Shown piece after piece: positions 34,515-44,814 of a stretch of 64,000 nucleotides of DNA. This stretch comes from Zizania palustris (Eukaryota > Streptophyta > Magnoliopsida > Poales > Poaceae). The stretch covers positions 52,457,742 through 52,521,741 of the forward strand of contig JAAALK010000288.1 of assembly GCA_019279435.1 (NCBI GenBank), written 5' to 3'. Below the pieces are notes generated by a model. The model did no database searches and was not told where the DNA came from. It was given only the letters and a program-made list of their open reading frames with translations. How positions within the stretch are numbered: the first letter of the stretch is position 1; each line of letters begins with the position of its first letter. The translations under genes and the position numbers were made by a program.

Positions 34515-36300
34515 CTAGTTACCGTAGACATTGTAGGTGCCTCGTCTGTGATTTGGACATACCCGTAGTTGACCAAGATGGTTGTGTCTTGGTACTGGGC
34601 GCCACCAACTTGTTCTTGTGATTTTCGGCCGAGCTGGAATTACCCGGGTCGGCCTCGTGATCCTTACACTTTGCAAGAACTTTTCCCTATACCCTATCGG
34701 TCGGATCGACCTCGTTAGGATGGTCGGACTGGGCTTCGGTGATGGCCTCGGCCGGACTAGGGGACTTACCTCCATCGTGCTTCAGCAAGGGGGCGTTCAG
34801 GATTGGGACATCCTGAGACCCTACCTTAACTGTGATAGCATTGGACTCCCTCTCCCTCGCCTCTTCGCGCCCATCTCCCCTAGCTTACTCCTGTGTGAGT
34901 TGATTTGGAGGTACCGCAGACAGCCTGTGGAAAATGTTCCCCTTCGCCATGTCCACTTGTCCGTGCCAATCATAGCACTCTGAAGGAAAACAAGGGGCAA
35001 CATTATACCGCGAAGGGTATTCCAGCAGCGAGGTGTAGTTCGGATCCCATGGGGATCCTGCCTAGTATTATGGTGGAGGCATCGGCGGTTCTACTGTCTT
35101 CGCCCACTGTGAGCCGAACCCATTGCCTAGAGGGGGGTTCGGCCACGTCGAAGGTACTTCGGACCATATCAGCGAAGGGTCCTACTAGGCCAAAGGTATG
35201 TTCGGCCATTGCGGGCCGAACTCTCCCACCCAGGAGTTTGCCTAGAGCGGAGGTGGGTTCGGCCAGTGGGGTTTGAACTCACCCAGCGGAGGGTTCGTCC
35301 ATTGGGGTCCGAACTCACTTTGTGGAGGTTTCGGCCATTGGGGTCCGAACTCACTATGCTGAGGGTTCGGCCATTGGGGTCCAAACTCACCCTTCGGGGG
35401 GTTCGGCCGTTGGGGTCCGAACTCATTCTCTGTAGTGTTTGGCTATCTTGGCATTTTTGGCCAGGTGGATGTTTTCTCGGCCTTCTTCTGGTATTTATTC
35501 AACAACATCTGGTATGTTACCGTTGGTTTCTTGTGAGCCTTAGCCGAAGAAGACACATTGATATTCTTTTTCCACACTCCCACTTTAGGGTTCTTTGGTA
35601 TGAGTGTGCGTGTGCGTGATTGTCCAATAACGACTGCTTTCCCCTTAGATGACTCAGCCTGTTCTAGTCGAATCAGCACCTCCTTCTTGTCAAGGTTCGG
35701 CTGTCTTGGCCCCTTCGGCCGAGTGTTCGTTTTCTCGGCCCTCTTCTGGTGTTTATTGAGCAACATTTGGTATGCTACCTTCGGCTTGTTGTGAGCCACA
35801 GCCGAAGATGACACGTCGACGTTCTTTTTCCACAATCCCACTTCAGGATTCTTCGTCACGAGTTTGCGTGTGCGGGGTTCTTCAATAATGACCGCTTTCC
35901 CTTTAGATGACTCGGCCTGCTCCGACCGATTCAACGCCTTCTTCTCCTTGAGGTCGACGGTGTTCACGGGAAAGGACTCTTTGTCCAGCTTCATCTTTGG
36001 ACTAGAATCTATTTTCAATCGTCCTTCTTCTATGGCCGATTGAACCTGTCGATGGAAAACATTGCAGTCATTAGTATAATGAGAATACAAATCATGCCAC
36101 TTATAGTAGGGGCGCTTCTTTAGTTCGTCAGCAGTCGGGATGACCTGGCCCTTGGGTAACCTGAGAAGCTAGCTCTTCAAGAGGAAATCAAATATTTTAT
36201 CTCATTTAGTCACATCAAAGGAGTATTTAACTTTGCTAGGCCGACTTTTAGTATGAGATGACCGCAGCTCAGAACAAGTGATAGGCTTGCTCTTAGTGCT
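34515..36300 (-). pseudogene. gag: Gag C-terminal part of E with duplicated segment
   Basis: The region around 36200-36050 reads FDVTK.DKIFDFLL and KWHDLYSHYTNDCNVFHRQVQSAI, a common plant gypsy Gag/zinc segment in which one expected Cys is Tyr. The open frame 36090-35443 then holds two tandem copies of a segment of about 85 residues (SEQAESSKGKAV...YQMLLNKHQKRAEK). After this comes a 42-44 bp minisatellite (35210-35430). Stops occur upstream of 36090. Confidence 0.65.
35210..35430. repeat. Minisatellite inside E gag
   Basis: About five imperfect copies of GGTTCGGCCATTGGGGTCCG plus AACTCAC and a variable tail. Translated on the minus strand they give a repeated SDPNGRTLR-like unit. Confidence 0.8.
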
Positions 36301-36306
36301 CCAAGC

Positions 36307-38237
36307 TGTAGGACCGAAAGTAGCGACCAGAGGGGGGGTGAATGGGCGCCTTAAAAATTCTTTCGAATCAATGGCCTGTTCCCAATACCCAACGCACCTC
36401 AGAAAAGACTATGCAGCAGAAAATAAACACAAGGCCTAAGTCTAAAGGTTTCTAACCTAGAAGCAACTGATGATAACTGAGATCTATTAAAGTAGTGCAA
36501 CTAGGCAGATGAAAAGGTGTAACAGGCCTATACTTCTCAATGAAATGATCTAAGTATGTGTAAGATGAAAAGAGAAGTTACTGTCCAAATTTGTCTCCTG
36601 TTCGGAACTTGGCGAAGCCCCCTTCGCACGTCGAGGTCTACTTCGAAGGTTGGTGACGGAGCCTGTCCGAGATGCCGAAGGTGTCACGCTCTAGTCTGGT
36701 TCGAAGTGGCAAGTAGCGGAGTATACTTTGGAGCGAAGTATGACAGTGCCGGAGCCTGGTTCGAAGTATGCACTTCGAAGACAAAACTTCGAACACAGCT
36801 TCGAACCGAATGCTTCGAAGCAGAACCTTCGAACAGAAAGCTTCGGACACAACACACAAATGGACAACCTCCGAACAAGGAAGCGAAGCCTGTCACACGA
36901 CAGAAAACCAAATCCGAAGCCTATACTCTACCTTCGAAAAGAGTTAGCTTCGAAAAGAGAAGCGAAGGGTGACACACCACACAAAAGTCAGTGCGAGGCG
37001 TATCGGAGCTACAAGCTTCGAACCCAACTTCGAAACCTGTCGAAGTATGGACTTCGAACAGATAGAGCCGAAGCTCCTTCGCACTATCGTTCGAAGTATG
37101 CAATACTGACGCTCAGAAAAATGCTTCGAAGCTTAGCAACATAGAACGCAAACCAAAAACCGAAAATCGAACGTAGCCTTCGAAGGAGATAGATCGAAAC
37201 CTGCCTCACGATACTGAGGGGCTTCGAACAGAGAATGGCTTCGCTCGAAACACAGCCAAAAAGGTGACAGAGCCTGTCAGCCTCGATCAAAAAGCAGAGC
37301 AGTAGAAGGTGAAAAGCTGCACAGCACACTGTAGCTATAGGAAAGTAGTACTACTTGCACCAGCAAGAACTAGTACTTGGCTTGTGAAGAACAGAAGCAA
37401 AAGAGAAGCTTCCTCTCACAAAATAAATTCAGGCAGCCTGTAGCCGAAGCAATAACTCCCCAAACCAAACAATGTGCACCAAATAAAATCAACAGGGATC
37501 AAGGCTTTAATGCATCCAAGAGATTAGAGCAAATGCAAGGCAAAAACAGGAACGAGCAAGAGCCTGGCGGCGCACACAGGAGAGAGAAAGAGAGACAAAA
37601 TGACCCAATAGAGTGGATGTGATTTCAGCCAAAAGGGTAGTCCAAACCCTAGGGATTGGGGTCCTATTTATAGGCTCCCAACACTAGGAACATTCTACCA
37701 GGCCCTTAGGGTTTTTACAGACTCAAAAATAAAGGAAAAGACTCTACTGCCCTTAGGAATTTTTACAGACACAACTGACTGACTGTGGGCCTAGAGTTAC
37801 AGATGACTTATCCGGAAGCTAAGTTTTCGTAGCAACTACGGCTTTTCTTCTGGACAGTCGGATACAGAATCAACGGTTGTCAGTTTTACGCCGAAACTGA
37901 CAAAGCCTCCACCAGCTTTGCACCAGGTACCCGGATTGGGCCGGCCCGACTCCGCAGCTCTCTCAACCCGGCAATCGCTCACTGCCCATGTACCTGAGTC
38001 AGTCCTGGTCAACAGCCCAGTGGGTCTTCCACTTCTTCTGGCCCATGCACCCGGATTGGGCCAGCCCGACTTCGCAGCCTCCTCTGCCCGACAGTCGCTC
38101 GCTGCCCGTGTACCTGAGTCACACGCGGCCCATGAAACAGCAGATCTCCTCTCTTCTTCAGTCCTCTTTGACTATCGTTGACAATGACTCATCACTTCTA
38201 GAGCCATGAGGCCCACGCTATTCAGCATGGCTCCTCA
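36307..38237 (-). repeat. C 3' LTR, about 1.93 kb
   Basis: On the minus strand it starts TGAGGAGCC after a purine tract and ends ...TCGCTACTTTCGGTCCTACA. TATAAATA (minus) lies at 37665-37672. A segment of about 120 bp is present twice at 37905-38125, as in D. A palindrome (TGTCAGTTT and AAACTGACA arms) lies at 37876-37902. An alternative start is this palindrome at 37902. Left flank: CAAGC. Confidence 0.75.
36620..37240. repeat. Cluster of TTCGAA motifs in the C LTR
   Basis: I count about 17 occurrences of the palindrome TTCGAA in some 620 bases, where about 0.15 would be expected at random. On the minus strand they lie downstream of the TATA box, hence in the transcribed part of the LTR. 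Confidence 0.75.
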
Positions 38238-39565
38238 ATCTCCCCCTTGATGAGTGCATTGTCAACACTCCTCTTTTCTCAGCTCTTCAGCACCTGCGAA
38301 CAAATGTAGAAACACGAAAACAAAACACAAGAAGACAAAGAAGAAGAAAAATAAGGTCAAAGTTTAACCCTAATGACCAAAAGCCAATCAAAAGCAAGAA
38401 ACGGTCATTATGGTTAACCAAAACGTAAAAGCTCAAAATGAGTGCGATTTCAGAATAACAAGGATATCAACAGAGTAAGAACTCCCCCTTAAACTCTGAT
38501 CCCAAATTTTCTCCCCCTTGTTGACAAGTGAACTCATCAAGCACTCAAAAGAGACACAGACTCCCCCTGAAATGCAACTCCCCCTCAAGATATGCAGTGA
38601 ATGCAACTGGAGTGTAGGTGGAGTGTAGAAAGCATGCTTCTCAGATATGATTAACTGCAGTTACAGCATCTAGCAAGTATAGCAAAAGAGGTACTGTCTA
38701 AGACACATGGCATGATCAGTGCAATAGATGATATCAAAAGAAAAGTCATTAGCACGCATTTTTCAGTTTTGGCAAACAAAAGCATCACCACATTGTCCAG
38801 TAAAACAAGCAAGGTAAAACATGAGATGCAAAAGCTAACTGAAATCTACCAAGTTAAGCATTGTCCAAACCAAAGTGCTTCAGCAAACCTGTTATCTTTT
38901 AAATGTTCAGGCTTTTTCAATTTTCCTTTTTCATTTATGCCAGGGGTTATTTGCATGTCAAACCTTATGCTGACCGACCAAGTCAAGCCTAGGCCAGAAC
39001 TAGACCATCAGAAGCTTAAGACATTGGTCTTGGCATACACTACACTGTCCTAGTTCATACCCAAGTGCTATGGTATGCAGTCCAGAACAAATGTAATGCG
39101 ACAAAGCAAACCCACCTGGATCTTTTCAAGTTATGCACAAAAAGGTACGGAATTTTTATTGTTCTCGAATTTTCATCATTTTTATAGCACATTTCCATGT
39201 TTAAAGCATTCAGATGTCCAAGTTGCATATTTGCATCTAAGTCAGAAACTAGCTATAAGGTATGTAACAACTAGCAAGAACATTCAGCTTACACATGCTA
39301 GTTACCAGAAGCAATGGTGATCATTTTTTAATTTGAAAGCATAAAAGCCATGCATATGACAGATATCAGATATATCAAGTGAACTGAATCAAAGCATTAT
39401 CATTGACAAGTAATCAAAAGCATGTACCAGCTAGAATAAGTAAAGCAGTTCAATCATATAACAGAAGCAGGCTCAAAAATGTGATATGTGAATATGTATG
39501 ATATGAACACACACAAAAGGACTCAAGAAAAGGGTAAAGAAGGAAGAAAACTGACGCAAAATATC
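38238..39565 (-). other. 3' untranslated region of C with polypurine tracts
   Basis: On the minus strand, GAGGGGGAGTTGC, TTCAGGGGGAG, CAAGGGGGAG, TAAGGGGGAG and a final CAAGGGGGAGA against the LTR occur between about 38600 and 38238. The rest (38600-39565) is AT-rich without a coding frame and is homologous to D 29076-30030. Confidence 0.75.
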
Positions 39566-42500
39566 CTAAAAAGGATACAAAACACCCAAATCCCCTCGTA
39601 AACGCTCAAAGGTAGACTGATCTAGGGGTTTGGTGAAAATGTCAGCCAACTGATGATGGGTATCAACATGAATAAGGTCAATGACACCTTTCTCATATTG
39701 ATCCCGCAAGAAGTGAAAGCGCACATCAATATGTTTGGTTTTTGAATGAAGACACGGGTTTTTCCCTACACTAATAGCACTAGTGCTGTCCCAAAACAAT
39801 GGAACCCTGGTAGGAAAGAACAACCCAAAATCTCGCAGAGTGGAAATCATCCAAACCAACTGTGAGCAGCAGCTAGCAGCAGCTATGTACTCAGCCTCTG
39901 TGGTCGAAAGAGCAACTCCAGATTGCTTTCGAGAAGACCAAGAGACAAGAGATGAACCAAGAAACTGGCAAGTACCGGAAGTCGACTTGCGATCCAACCA
40001 GGCACCCACCAAAGTCGGCATCTGAAAAGCTAGATAAATCAAGAGATGATGACGCTGAATAGTAAAGACCGAGATCGGGCGCATAAGTGAGATACCTGAA
40101 AATGCGCTTGACAGCCTGCCGGTGAGACGCGCGTGGTGAAGACTGAAAACGCGCGCAAAGTCCCACAGCGAACTGAATGTCTGGTCTTGTTGCCGTTAAG
40201 TACAGCAGCGAACCGATCATCCCTCGAAATTCCCTTTCATTTACCTTGACACCGCTCTCATCCTTGTCCAGACCCCCAGAAGTGCCCATTGGGGTCATCT
40301 GCGGCTTCAATTCACCACCAAAGTCAAATTTCTTTAACATATCACGAGTGTACTTACCTTGGTGGATGAAGGTGCCGTCCTTGGTCTGCTTGATCTGGAG
40401 CCCTAAGAAGTACTTGAGCTCACCCATGAGGCTCATCTCAAACTCACTGTGCATCTGCTCAGAGAACTTGGACACAAGAGAATCAGTAGTACCGCCAAAA
40501 ATAATATCGTCCACGTAAATCTGAGCAACTAAAAAATCTGAAGCATCTCTGAGCAAGAAAAGAGTTTTGTCCACAGAACCCATCACAAAGCCCTTCCCCA
40601 ACAAAAATAGCTTTAACCAGTCATACCAAGCCCTGGGGGCTTGCTTCAACCCGTATAAAGCTTTGTGCAACTTAAAAACATGTTGAGGAAACTTAGGGTT
40701 CTCAAAGCCGGGGGGTTGCCTAACATAAACCTCCTCTTCTATGTACCCGTTCAGAAAAGCACTCTTAACATCCATTTGAAAAAGCTTAAAACCCTTCGAA
40801 ACGGCAAAAGCTAGAAAAATACGAATGGACTCAAGACGGGCAACAGGAGCGGAGGTTTCTTCAAAGTCAATACCTTCCTTCTGGCAATAACCCTGGGCAA
40901 CTAGTCGAGCTTTGTTGCGCACCACAACCCCATCTTCACCTTGTTTGTTCTTGAATACCCACTTGGTGCCTATAGGGTTGCATCCTGGTGGCGGCTCAAC
41001 TAATGTCCAAACCCGATTGCGGACAAAATTCTCAAGCTCTTCTTGCATAGCATTAATCCAATTAGAATCAGAAAGAGCATGAGAAACATCTCTGGGCTCA
41101 AAAGATGCAACAAACGCAGATTCAGCAAACACAGCGAGAGAGGCAGAAGAACGCAAAGTCCTCTCAGTCAAATCACCTATGATGAGCTCTGAGGGATGGT
41201 CACGCTGAACTGCTCGGGTTCCCTGGTGATCTGAAGTCACCTCACCTGAGTCAGCAGCTGGCACCTCTGGACTCGACTGAGGGGGCTCGATCGAAGTGGA
41301 AGAAGTGATCAGAGGTCCGCCCTCATCATCAGTCGAAGTCTCAGAAGGTGTGGGCTCTGCGGGGGATGCAGAAGGCCCGCCCTCATCAGCAGCTGGAGTA
41401 TCCTCATCTTCCTCAAAGATGGACTCTCCGAGCTCATCATCACCAGAAAGCTCAAAAGAAGGAGTCAAAGAAGGCAAGGACTCATCAAAAGAAACCCCAT
41501 AAGTCTCGACAAGCAGTTGGGATTCGAGGTTCCAAACACGGAAGCCTCGAGAATGTAATGCATAACCAAGAAAAACACCATCCCAGCAACGAGACTCAAA
41601 CTTGTCCAAGTGCCCTCCCTTCTTGAGCACAAAGCACTTGCAGCCAAACGCTCGCAAGTGGCTCACCTTGGGCTGTCTGCCAAACCGCAACTCGTATGAG
41701 GTCTTACCTAGGTAAGCTCTAAGAAAAATGCGGTTGGCCAGATAGCAAGCCGTGTTCATGGCTTCAGCCCAAAAACGCCTAGGAGTCCTGTGCTCATCGA
41801 GCATCGTCCTGGCCATCTCAACTAGCGTGCGGTTTTTTCGTTCCACAACGCCGTTCTGTGGGGGAGTGTAAGGAGAAGAAAACTGATGATCCAGACCCTG
41901 ATCACTACAGAAGCTGACGAACTGAGAGTTCTTCAACTCAGAGCCGTTGTCGGAGCGAATTGCTCGCATCCGACCATTGTTCTCATTCTTCAGCTTCAAA
42001 ATCAGGTCATGGACAAAATGAAAAGTTTCATCCTTAGACTCCAAAAAGAAAACCCACGAGAATCGAGAAAAGTCGTCAACAATTACAAGTGCATACCACT
42101 TTCCACCGACTGAGCGTACCCGAACTGGACCTACAGTGTCCAAATGTAAAAGCTCGCCCGGATACGATGTCATCACCTGAGTCACAGGTGAGTGAGAAGC
42201 GGCAACCATTTTCCCATGACGACAGGGATGACAAACCAGATCCTTCTCCATCTTAAGCTTGGGCAATCCTCGGATGAGGTCCATAGAGCTTAACCTGACT
42301 AGCAGATCAAAACTCAAGTGACCTAACCTCCTATGCCACTTCCAGAGCTCAGAAGAAGATCCAGCAATCAAACAGCGAGAAGGGCCAAAAGAACTAGAGA
42401 AGTCAATTCGAAAAACTTTACCGAAAGGTAAAATCTGACAAACCAAAGACCCTCTAGAATCAACCACAGAAGAATTGCCCTTCTTAAAACGCACTTCCAA

Positions 42501-42758
42501 ACCATCCTCAAGAAGTTGCGAAACAGAGATTAAATTACAGTTCAAACTTTTAACCAAAGCAACATTCTTTAAAGAGAAATGATCTGAAATGCTAATTGAG
42601 CCTATGCCACTTACTTTCCCTTGACCGCTATTCCCAAATGTGATGTACTCTTTGGAGCTCGGGGGAGTGAGACTGGAGAACCATCTGCGATGTCCTGTCA
42701 TGTGACGAGAGCATCCTGAGTCCATGATCCAAACATCCTCCAGTCCCCGGTCCTGCAC
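39566..42758 (-). pseudogene. pol: Copia pol of C, nearly intact, one frameshift
   Basis: A 955-codon open frame begins just after the gag stop, in another frame. Order: protease (IMDSGCSRHMTG), pre-integrase (WHRRLGHLSFDLL), integrase (LDTVGPV, IRSDNGSE, NGVVERKNRT; D, D and E present), RT (IGTKWVFKNK, FQMDVKSAFLNGY, YVDDIIFGG near 40500) and RNase H. A one-base shift near 40005-40015 moves the RNase H end (LDRKSTSGTCQFLG to GDLGVLYPF) into another frame ending at 39566. The integrase-before-RT order defines copia. The catalytic residues I checked are present, so this is the best-preserved enzyme set in the window. Confidence 0.92.
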
Positions 42759-42760
42759 AA

Positions 42761-43842
42761 TCAGTGTCTGTAAGTGGGAGCAAATGGTCCGGCACCAGGT
42801 TTAGCAAAAGAGCTAAACCAGTGTCGAGCCATCTGCTCAAAAGATGGAAAGCGAAAACCATCAAAAGGGTTTGGACCAAAACGTGGCTCAAAGCGCGGTC
42901 CTCGGTTCTGCCTAACCCTACGGCCATGAGGTCCAGAACCGTAGCCAACTCGGTCTGGAACTCTGCCGGAACGAACACCACCAACTGGAGCACGGGCAAG
43001 AAGGCCGTCTCCTCTACCACCACCTACACGACGCGGCCTGGCCTCCAGCCTCTCCCCGCGCCGAGGAACACGCAGTCTACCACCCTGTTGGTAGAACTGC
43101 TCCTGATCACTACGAGCCCTCTCTGCTCTCTCAACCCGCTTCCTCCTGAAGCAAAACTCCGCAAGATGCCCGTCTCTCTGACAGTACTCACAATGATAGG
43201 TAGGCTTCTTGGGATGTGGTTGAGGCTTGGGGTTCTTGGGCTTAGTGGTGATTGGTGTTGTCTTCTTGTGCTGAGAGGGTCCAGGAAGAGAGTCTAGAGA
43301 AGAGTGGAGATGTTTGGGCTTCGGAACCCAGATAGGCTTCTTGGGTGGAGCTTTAGGTGGTTCATGGATCACTCCATCCTTGGGCTGACAAGCCTGGGAC
43401 GACTCAGTGGAGTGAGTCTTGGGATACCTCTGCTCTGGAGTCATTTTACTCCACTCCACTGCCCGGCTGATGGCACTCTCAAAGTCAGCCTTGGTGTAGG
43501 TGTAACCTACCCCAAACCCATCCTGCCTCTTGAACTGCTGGATCATCATGCCAAGCTGTGGCTCCCTGGCACTGATCCAACTCAGGATAGAACGGAGGTA
43601 AAAGTTCTCATTCTGAGAATCTGCTAGCTCCTCTCTCAAGGAAGCTAGAACCTCCACCTGAGACAAGCAGGTCTCACACTCACTTTCTACTTGGACAGAC
43701 TTTTCGGCTTTCAGCTTAATTAATTCCATTCTAAGAGACAGGCAGTTCTCACAGACAGTGGGTGGAACTGACAGTGTCTCTAGCTCTAGCCTAGTCTGCG
43801 CAAGCTCAGCTCTCAACCTCTCTAAATCACCCAAATGCCCAT
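42761..43842 (-). pseudogene. gag: C-terminal part of Sirevirus Gag of C
   Basis: The frame enters from the LTR of B at 43842 and runs to a stop at 42761. It contains a Leu/Glu coiled coil (ELAQTRLELETL), a Lys/Pro-rich segment, an intact knuckle CEYCQRDGHLAEFC and an Arg/Gly-rich tail ending FAPTYRH. It has no stops and matches the C-terminal part of Gag in D. Codons before 43842 that look open belong to the B LTR. Confidence 0.85.
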
Positions 43843-44337
43843 TGTTGGCGTAAAAGATTACGCTAACAGGTTTCTGTAGAAAAGAAACTAACAAACGAAG
43901 TGTTTGCGAAGCAAACTGTTCTAAGCCTCCGAAAGGATAATAACTTAGAATAGTTCGAAAGTGTATATTGATTCACTTGTAATCGGTCCCTATTACAGGG
44001 TGAAATGGGGGGTATTTATAGGCCTAAACATTAAGGAAAAGACCTATTTACCCCTCTATTACAACCGACATTAAGGAAACTATTCGGTTTCCTTAATAGG
44101 GCTAAAATGGTAAAAGACTAATCTAATAGGATAGAGGATAAGTCTTCCATCTTAGCTGGCAAAAAAGATCCTGAAGGGCTTTGGTTCGAAGACATACTTC
44201 GAACCAATGCCTGCCTTCGGGCTTCGAACCAGGTTCCGAGCATCTTCGAAGATGGCCTTCGGACAATCTTCGAACCGGTTCGCTGTCTTCATGCTGTTTT
44301 GGCAATAACCCCGAAGATGAGATATTTTCCCCCAACA
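43843..44337 (-). repeat. B 3' LTR, 495 bp
   Basis: On the minus strand TGTTGGGGGAAAATATCTCA ... TTACGCCAACA, same length and ends as the LTRs of A. Minus-strand TATAAATA at 44013-44020. The U3 part carries several TTCGAA motifs. Confidence 0.9.
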
Positions 44338-44349
44338 GTAGCCCCTCGA
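44338..44349 (-). other. B polypurine tract
   Basis: The minus strand reads TTCGAGGGGCTAC directly before the LTR start. Confidence 0.7.
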
Positions 44350-44665
44350 ATACGCTTCTCCGTTCGACCTGTAACGTTAGGAGAGCAGTATACGGAAAAA
44401 AAAATAACCAACCATAGGGGTTATTGATTTTCGTTTTATCTCCAAAATGCATGAAGATATGAACTTCGAATCAGTCAAAAGGTAATTACTTTTCGAACTA
44501 TCTTAGAACTGGCTCAGAAAGTTCGAAAGTCTTTTTAGACTTAGAAAAAGTAACCGTTAGTTTCTTTTTCTAACGGGAGTTATACGAGGCGTTACTTTTG
44601 GAGAAAAATAACGGCGGGAATGCGAAAGGGCGGAATCCAAACGGTAACAAACGGAAAGATTAGGC

Positions 44666-44673
44666 TATAAATA
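44666..44673 (+). promoter_or_regulatory. TATA box of B antisense gene
   Basis: TATAAATA, 149 bases before ATG 44815, in the stretch between the polypurine tract and the gene. The same octamer at nearly the same distance occurs in K. Confidence 0.65.
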
Positions 44674-44814
44674 AAGAGCCTCAAAACTTACCCAATTACC
44701 TTTTCACTGCTTCTTCTCAGTCAAAAGCCTTTTTAGCCCTTTGAGTTCTTGAGCCCTAGCTTTCGAGTTCTTGAGCCCTAGCCTCCACTCTCTCAGATCA
44801 ATCTAGTGATTGTG

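Larger units (their letters stand above)
32492..36306 (-). mobile_element. E: degenerate gypsy remnant
   Basis: Minus-strand order: Gag C-terminal part (36300-34515), protease (34499-33852) and RT (33700-32492). D interrupts it on the left, just after the RT (KNEDEFTWGA); C interrupts it on the right. No LTR is visible. The stops and frameshifts make it one of the oldest layers here. Confidence 0.75.

Noticed and set aside
36556..37144. Frames of 138 codons in the TTCGAA-rich region
   Set aside because: They are a repeat-rich LTR interior. The two frames overlap and neither resembles a known protein.
37918..38209. Frame of 87 codons with an internal repeat (PGLGRPDSAA)
   Set aside because: It is the 120-bp duplicated block of the C LTR read in one frame.
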